A stretch of 64,000 nucleotides of DNA, from NCBI GenBank assembly GCA_907165275.2, contig OU015659.1, positions 6,924,501 to 6,988,500 of the forward strand, written 5' to 3'. The notes under the pieces are model-generated. The model saw only the letters and a list, made by a program, of their open reading frames with translations. It was not told where the DNA came from and did not search any database. Of the stretch, positions 59,630 through 64,000 are shown piece after piece; the stretch's first letter is position 1; each line of letters begins with the position of its first letter. The stretch is from Zygaena filipendulae. Lineage: Eukaryota > Arthropoda > Insecta > Lepidoptera > Zygaenidae. The position numbers and the translations under genes are program-made.

Positions 59630-60513
59630 TCCTACTAATATTATATTATAAACGCGAAAGTTTGTAAGAATGTATGGATGGATGGATGGATGGATGGATG
59701 GATGGATGTTTGTCTCTCTTTCACTCTTTCACGGAAAATCTACTGAATGGATTTAAATGAAACTTTACAATAATATAGCTTATACATCAGATTAACACAT
59801 AGGGTACTTTTTATTTCAGAATTCCCTCGGGAACGTCGAAATTATTACGGGTGATCGCGGGGAACACCCACAACGAAAATCTTTTCAGTTTTAGGAAACT
59901 AAGGTAGTCCTGAGTGGCATAGATCACTTTTATTCCAAAATTCCCTCGGGAACGCAGACAAATAAAATTATAAACGCGAAAGTTTGTAAGAACTATGGAT
60001 GGATAGATGGATGGATGTTTGTTACTCTTGCACGCAAAAACTATCGAATGGATTTAAATGAAACTTTACAATAATATAGCTTATACATCAGATTAACACA
60101 TAGGGTACTTTTTATCCCAGAATTCCTTCGGCAACGTCGAAATTATCACGGGTGATTGCGGGGAACACCTATAACGAAAATATTTTCACTTATAAGTAGC
60201 TACGGTACATAACTTTTATCTCAGAATTCCCTTGGGAACTCCAAAATTATCATGGGTAAGAGCGCGGGGTACACCTATAACGAAAACCCTTTCACTTTTA
60301 GGAAACTAAGGTAGCCCTGAGTGACATAGGGTACTTTTATTTCAGAATTCCCTCGGGAACGCCGAAATTATCAGGTAAAACCGAGGGGAACACCTACAAA
60401 GGAAATTTTTTCATTTATAGGAAGCTAAGGTAGTCCCGAGTGACATAATTTTTATCCGGAATTCCCTCGAGACCTCCGAAATTACCGCGGGTGAAACCGC
60501 GGGGCACAGCTAG
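59630..60513 (+). mobile_element. non-autonomous Helitron with precise borders
   Basis: It starts TCCTACTAATATTATA after an A (59629) and ends CCGCGGGTGAAACCGCGGGG, CACAG, CTAG followed by T (60514): the A-TC...CTRR-T rule of Helitrons with a 3' hairpin. Several internal units (AGAATTCCCTCGGGAAC, GGGTGA) repeat in tandem. A GGAT microsatellite lies at ~59672-59709. Confidence 0.8.
59672..59709. repeat. (GGAT)n microsatellite
   Basis: About nine GGAT units inside the Helitron 5' region. Confidence 0.9.
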
Positions 60514-60990
60514 TAAAAATTATAAAAATTTACACCCTGCGACGGTTCTTTACTCCTGTTGCTACAAACCTTAACTTTTTTAAATTTTTTTGTTATTGTG
60601 TAATCCTGAATAGTGTTTCTGAAAACTACTGTTTAAAATTTAAGTTTTTGCCAATGAAGTTTTCAAAATTATTGTAATTTCGTCAGTTTTTAATGACTGT
60701 CCTTTTTTTTAAATAGGCATAGTAAAGATTTTTTATATTATTCTGTTAACAGCTGTTATGACTAAGCTTATCACCTGGTTGCATCCTGGTTGTAACGAGG
60801 CGGCCGTATCTATGCCACCTCATTTCTAATACTTTTTATTTATTTTTAATCTGTTCTTTTTATACTTAAAATTTGATGTTTAGGTACTTTTTTGACAGAT
60901 CTAGACTTACCTTATGAAGAATACAACTCAAAATTACAAAAATTATCTTTTATTTGTTATGGTTTGACGTCGATTTACGGGACACCCTAT

Positions 60991-61499
60991 ATATATAAGG
61001 GTAAAAAGGTTGGATATTTTACTATAACATCATAATACCATGAACCTATTAGCTAATCCAATATTATCATACCATGTATTAGAATATTCAAATTAGAAAA
61101 AAAGTGTGTGTGTGTGTGTGTTTTGTGAGTCGTCGAACTCTACGATAAGAGAAGATACTCACGGAGTTTCATGACAGTCCGCACTTGTTTTCCGTGATAA
61201 ACACACGCGTTCAAATATATCTACATACTAACCAAAACTACTTAAAAAAGAATAATTTGCCTTTTTTACCATTTATTTTTAAATAGCTGTGTTTTTTTTT
61301 TATAAATTTAGTGTGTTCAAGGAAATCAACTATATTGTGTAAGCTATTAATTTACCTACTAATTTAGATACAACTAATATTTTTTTAAGGATTTTATTTT
61401 TTTAATTTTTTTTTCTTAAATCCAGTCTCACCAATTAAATGTACCTATAATTTTTATACATTGCAATGATTGTTAGTGACGTGGAGACATAATATTATT
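60991..61499. other. nothing recognised
   Basis: AT-rich spacer with a short TG microsatellite near 61104-61120. Confidence 0.6.
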
Positions 61500-61700
61500 A
61501 ACTAGATGTGCCCCGCGGTTTCACACGCGTGTTGCGGAATTACCGCAGGAACTCCAAAGTAGCCTAATGTATTCCTTATAACATCAGCTAATTAGCGGTG
61601 AAAGTCCCGTCAGTATCGGTCTAACCGTTTCGGAGATTCACTCGCATGAGTTTCGGAATTACCGCAGGAACTCCAAACTTCTTTTATATACAAACCTTGT
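61500..61700 (-). mobile_element. Helitron-related copy, second subfamily
   Basis: CTAGATGTGCCCCGCGGTTT start, AACATCAGCTAATTAGCGGT, and the duplicated terminus near 61635, as at 6300. Confidence 0.55.
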
Positions 61701-62058
61701 CCTGACAATGACGAACACAAAAAAAAAACAACTATCCAATTTGGTGCAGTCGTTTGGAAGTTATGCGCTTAGCAACACATTTGGCGATTTATTTTTATTA
61801 TTATTAATTGTAGACTTGCTAATACTCGCAGTTTCAAACGGATGTATTTTGTATTCTCCCTCGGGCCTCGGGAGACTCCAAATTACCTAATAGGTACCTA
61901 GTACCTACTGTTTAAAGCCAAAAGCCAAGTGGTTAGGTATATGCACTTTTCCAAAAGCAAGAGAGTCGGAACGAGTAGCGAAATAAATAAAATAATAATT
62001 AGAAAGAAGAATTACGTAGATACCTACCTACATATTTTGTTACATACAATAAATTCTC

Positions 62059-62951
62059 CATATTAGCAAAAGTTTGTGAGTTTGTAGGTTTGTGAGTTTG
62101 TGAGTTTGTGACGTTGTAGAGGGTAATCTCTGGATCTACTGAACCGATTTTGAAAATTCTTTCACTTATAGGAAGCTGCAGTGACCCTGAGTGTCATAGG
62201 GTACTTTTTATTCCGGAATTTCCGCGGGAACTCCGAATTTCCCGCGGGTAAAACCATGGGGGAACAACTATCTCTAGATCTATTCAACCGATTTTAAAAA
62301 TTCTTTCACTTATAGGAAGCTACAGTGATCCAAAGTGATACAGAGTACTTTTTATCCCGGAATTCCCTCGGGAACTTCTGAGTTTGTGAGTTCGTGAGTT
62401 TGTGAGGTTGTAAGGGGTAATCTCTAGATCTACTGAACCGATTTTGAAAATTCTTTCACTTTTAAAAAGCTGCAGTGATCCTGAGTGACACAGGGTACTT
62501 TTTTCCCGGGATTCCCGCACTCCGAAGTTTGTGAGGTTATATAATCTCTAGATCTACTAAACCGGTTTTGAAAATTCTTTCACTAATAGGGAGTTACAGT
62601 GCTCCAGAGTGATATAGGGTACTTTTTACTCCGGAATTCCCGCGGGAACTCCGGAATTAGTGAGTTTGTAGGGGGTAATTTCTGGATCTACTGAACTGAT
62701 GTAAAAAAAATTCTTTCACATTTAAAAAGTTGCAGTGATCCTAAGTGACATAGGATGCTTTCATCCCGGGATTCCCGCGGGAATTCCGAAATTTGTGAGG
62801 TTATAATCTCTGGAACTACTGAACTGATTTTGAAAATTCTTTTACTTATAAGAAGCTAAAGTGATCCTGAGTGACATAGGATACTTTTTATCCCGGAATC
62901 CCCGCGAGTACTCCGAAATTACCGCGGGTGAAACCGCGCGGGTCAGCTAGT
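62059..62951 (+). mobile_element. Helitron with six tandem internal units
   Basis: The block TAATCTCTGGATCTACTGAA with the following TTCTTTCACTTATAGGAAGC and CCGGAATTCCCGCGGGAAC recurs at ~62126, 62267, 62419, 62542, 62679 and 62806 (spacing 123-152). The element ends ACCGCGGGTGAAACCGCGCG, GGTCAG, CTAGT. Confidence 0.75.
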
Positions 62952-63017
62952 TATAGTATAAAGTAGCTGTATCTTTTAAAAAACACATCTGGTAAGACGC
63001 TCTCGCTTTATATAATT

Positions 63018-63130
63018 ACTAGCTGTTCCCTGCGGTTTTACCCACGTTAATTTCGAAGTTCTCGCGGGAATTCCGGGATAAAAGTACCTACCCTATGTCT
63101 TTTTTTGTACCTACCTTTGACAACGTATAG
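63018..63130 (-). mobile_element. Helitron 3' half
   Basis: CTAGCTGTTCCCTGCGGTTT start through TTGACAACGTATAG; the 5' half is missing. Confidence 0.55.
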
Positions 63131-64000
63131 ACGGCTTGACTTTTACGATATCTATATTTAATGGTAGTTTCATTTCGATACGACAATTAGAAGTAAATTA
63201 AAATTCTACTATTTAAATATTTTGTTAGTTACAATAAAGTGAAGCTAATTTACGCCTTTTAAAAATAGCTGTACCTACTGAAAGACACCGGCTATGGTCG
63301 CAAAACTCGAAAAGAAGTCGATGAATTGAGGATAAATACCTAAACGAAAAAAAAATTCAATGGATTGATTTTGACAGGTACTTCTTCTTCTTCTTTTTTA
63401 ATAATGGCGTCTATAATTATAATTTGCCAATGACAATGTTTCTTAATAATAACAATCTCTTCATCTACTTCTTCAATTATGGCGAATCGCCAATGACAAT
63501 GTTAGATTGTTCCCCAAGTTAAAACATGGCTCTTTTGAAAGTCAGTTTCCTGCTCAGGGTCCAAAATAGATGCTGAAAAGTGACTGAATTAACGAAAAAC
63601 GCGACACGCGTGTTTTCGATACGGCTTTCACTCGTCAACAACCCAGGTCCTTCTTACCTTGCACAAGTGTGTAGACTTTGTATTTCGAAACATCAGATTT
63701 TATTTATCAAGTAACAATTCCTAAGGTAGGTTGCCATGGTAACCGTTGTTATTGACAAATTATAATTAACCAGGCCAACGACACTCCCTTGAACCAAAAG
63801 TTACTATGGATTTATGCGCGAACTTCTTTACCAACTTTGGAATACTTAACCAAATCCCTATGACCGCGTCATACATTGCATTGATATGGTTGGCACAAAA
63901 TGCTTTCATAGATCGGTTCAACGATTAGTATGGAAGTGCCTACTCTTAAAACATCTAATAAAAAAAATTAAGCAATGAATAGTTATGTTAATCGCGATGA
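63131..64000. other. nothing recognised
   Basis: Unique-looking sequence. A segment ending GCCAATGACAATG is repeated imperfectly at ~63426-63441 and ~63490-63503. No open frame over 60 codons with a domain. Confidence 0.5.

Larger units (their letters stand above)
59533..60990. mobile_element. mariner-like non-autonomous element with a nested Helitron
   Basis: TACAGGATGTCCCG at the left and CGGGACACCCTA at the right extend to ~30-bp imperfect inverted repeats that include AATCGACGTCAA, with TA at both borders, as in Tc1/mariner elements. No transposase frame is visible. The interior is occupied mainly by a Helitron. Confidence 0.7.

Overview
The window looks like one stretch of a lepidopteran (moth or butterfly) chromosome. 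It is AT-rich, has small exons split by long introns with GT-AG signals, and carries several insect yellow/major-royal-jelly-protein exons. Most of the rest is a mosaic of lepidopteran-style repeats: non-autonomous Helitrons ending in a CCGCGG hairpin plus CTAG, tRNA-derived SINEs, several MITE families, a hAT-type element and a BEL/Pao LTR retrotransposon. No bacterial-type operon, CRISPR array, rRNA gene or convincing functional tRNA gene was seen.

Genes. Two yellow/MRJP-family genes point away from each other. On the minus strand, three consecutive exons (7954-7728, 7430-7217, 4265-4069) encode the signal peptide and the first ~212 residues of one yellow-family protein; its remaining exons were not found and are presumably left of position 1. 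On the plus strand, seven exons between 27347 and 44667 join in phase into a complete 411-residue secreted yellow-family protein. One of its introns uses a GC-AG splice pair. Both proteins are expected to be secreted six-bladed beta-propellers. Neither subfamily could be assigned with certainty.

Between the genes (8-27 kb) lie MITEs, a decayed LINE tail (14.95-15.44 kb), a young internally deleted BEL/Pao element with near-identical LTRs and a 5-bp target duplication (16711-21860), and a pure TTCTA array of about 234 copies (22531-23704). The introns of the plus-strand gene are filled with nested SINEs, Helitron copies, a 166-bp tandem repeat, MITEs and a 28-bp-stem hairpin.

Right of the gene (44.7-64 kb) I see no host gene, only transposons. 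These include a 1.3-kb TA-flanked element with repeated CGTAC motifs (52651-53967), a 2.66-kb hAT-type element with an 8-bp target duplication (56782-59442), a mariner-like element carrying a precisely bounded Helitron (59533-60990), and a Helitron with an internal tandem array (62.06-62.95 kb). I found no clear new enzymatic or defence system; the observations worth following are mostly mobile-element structure and gene architecture.
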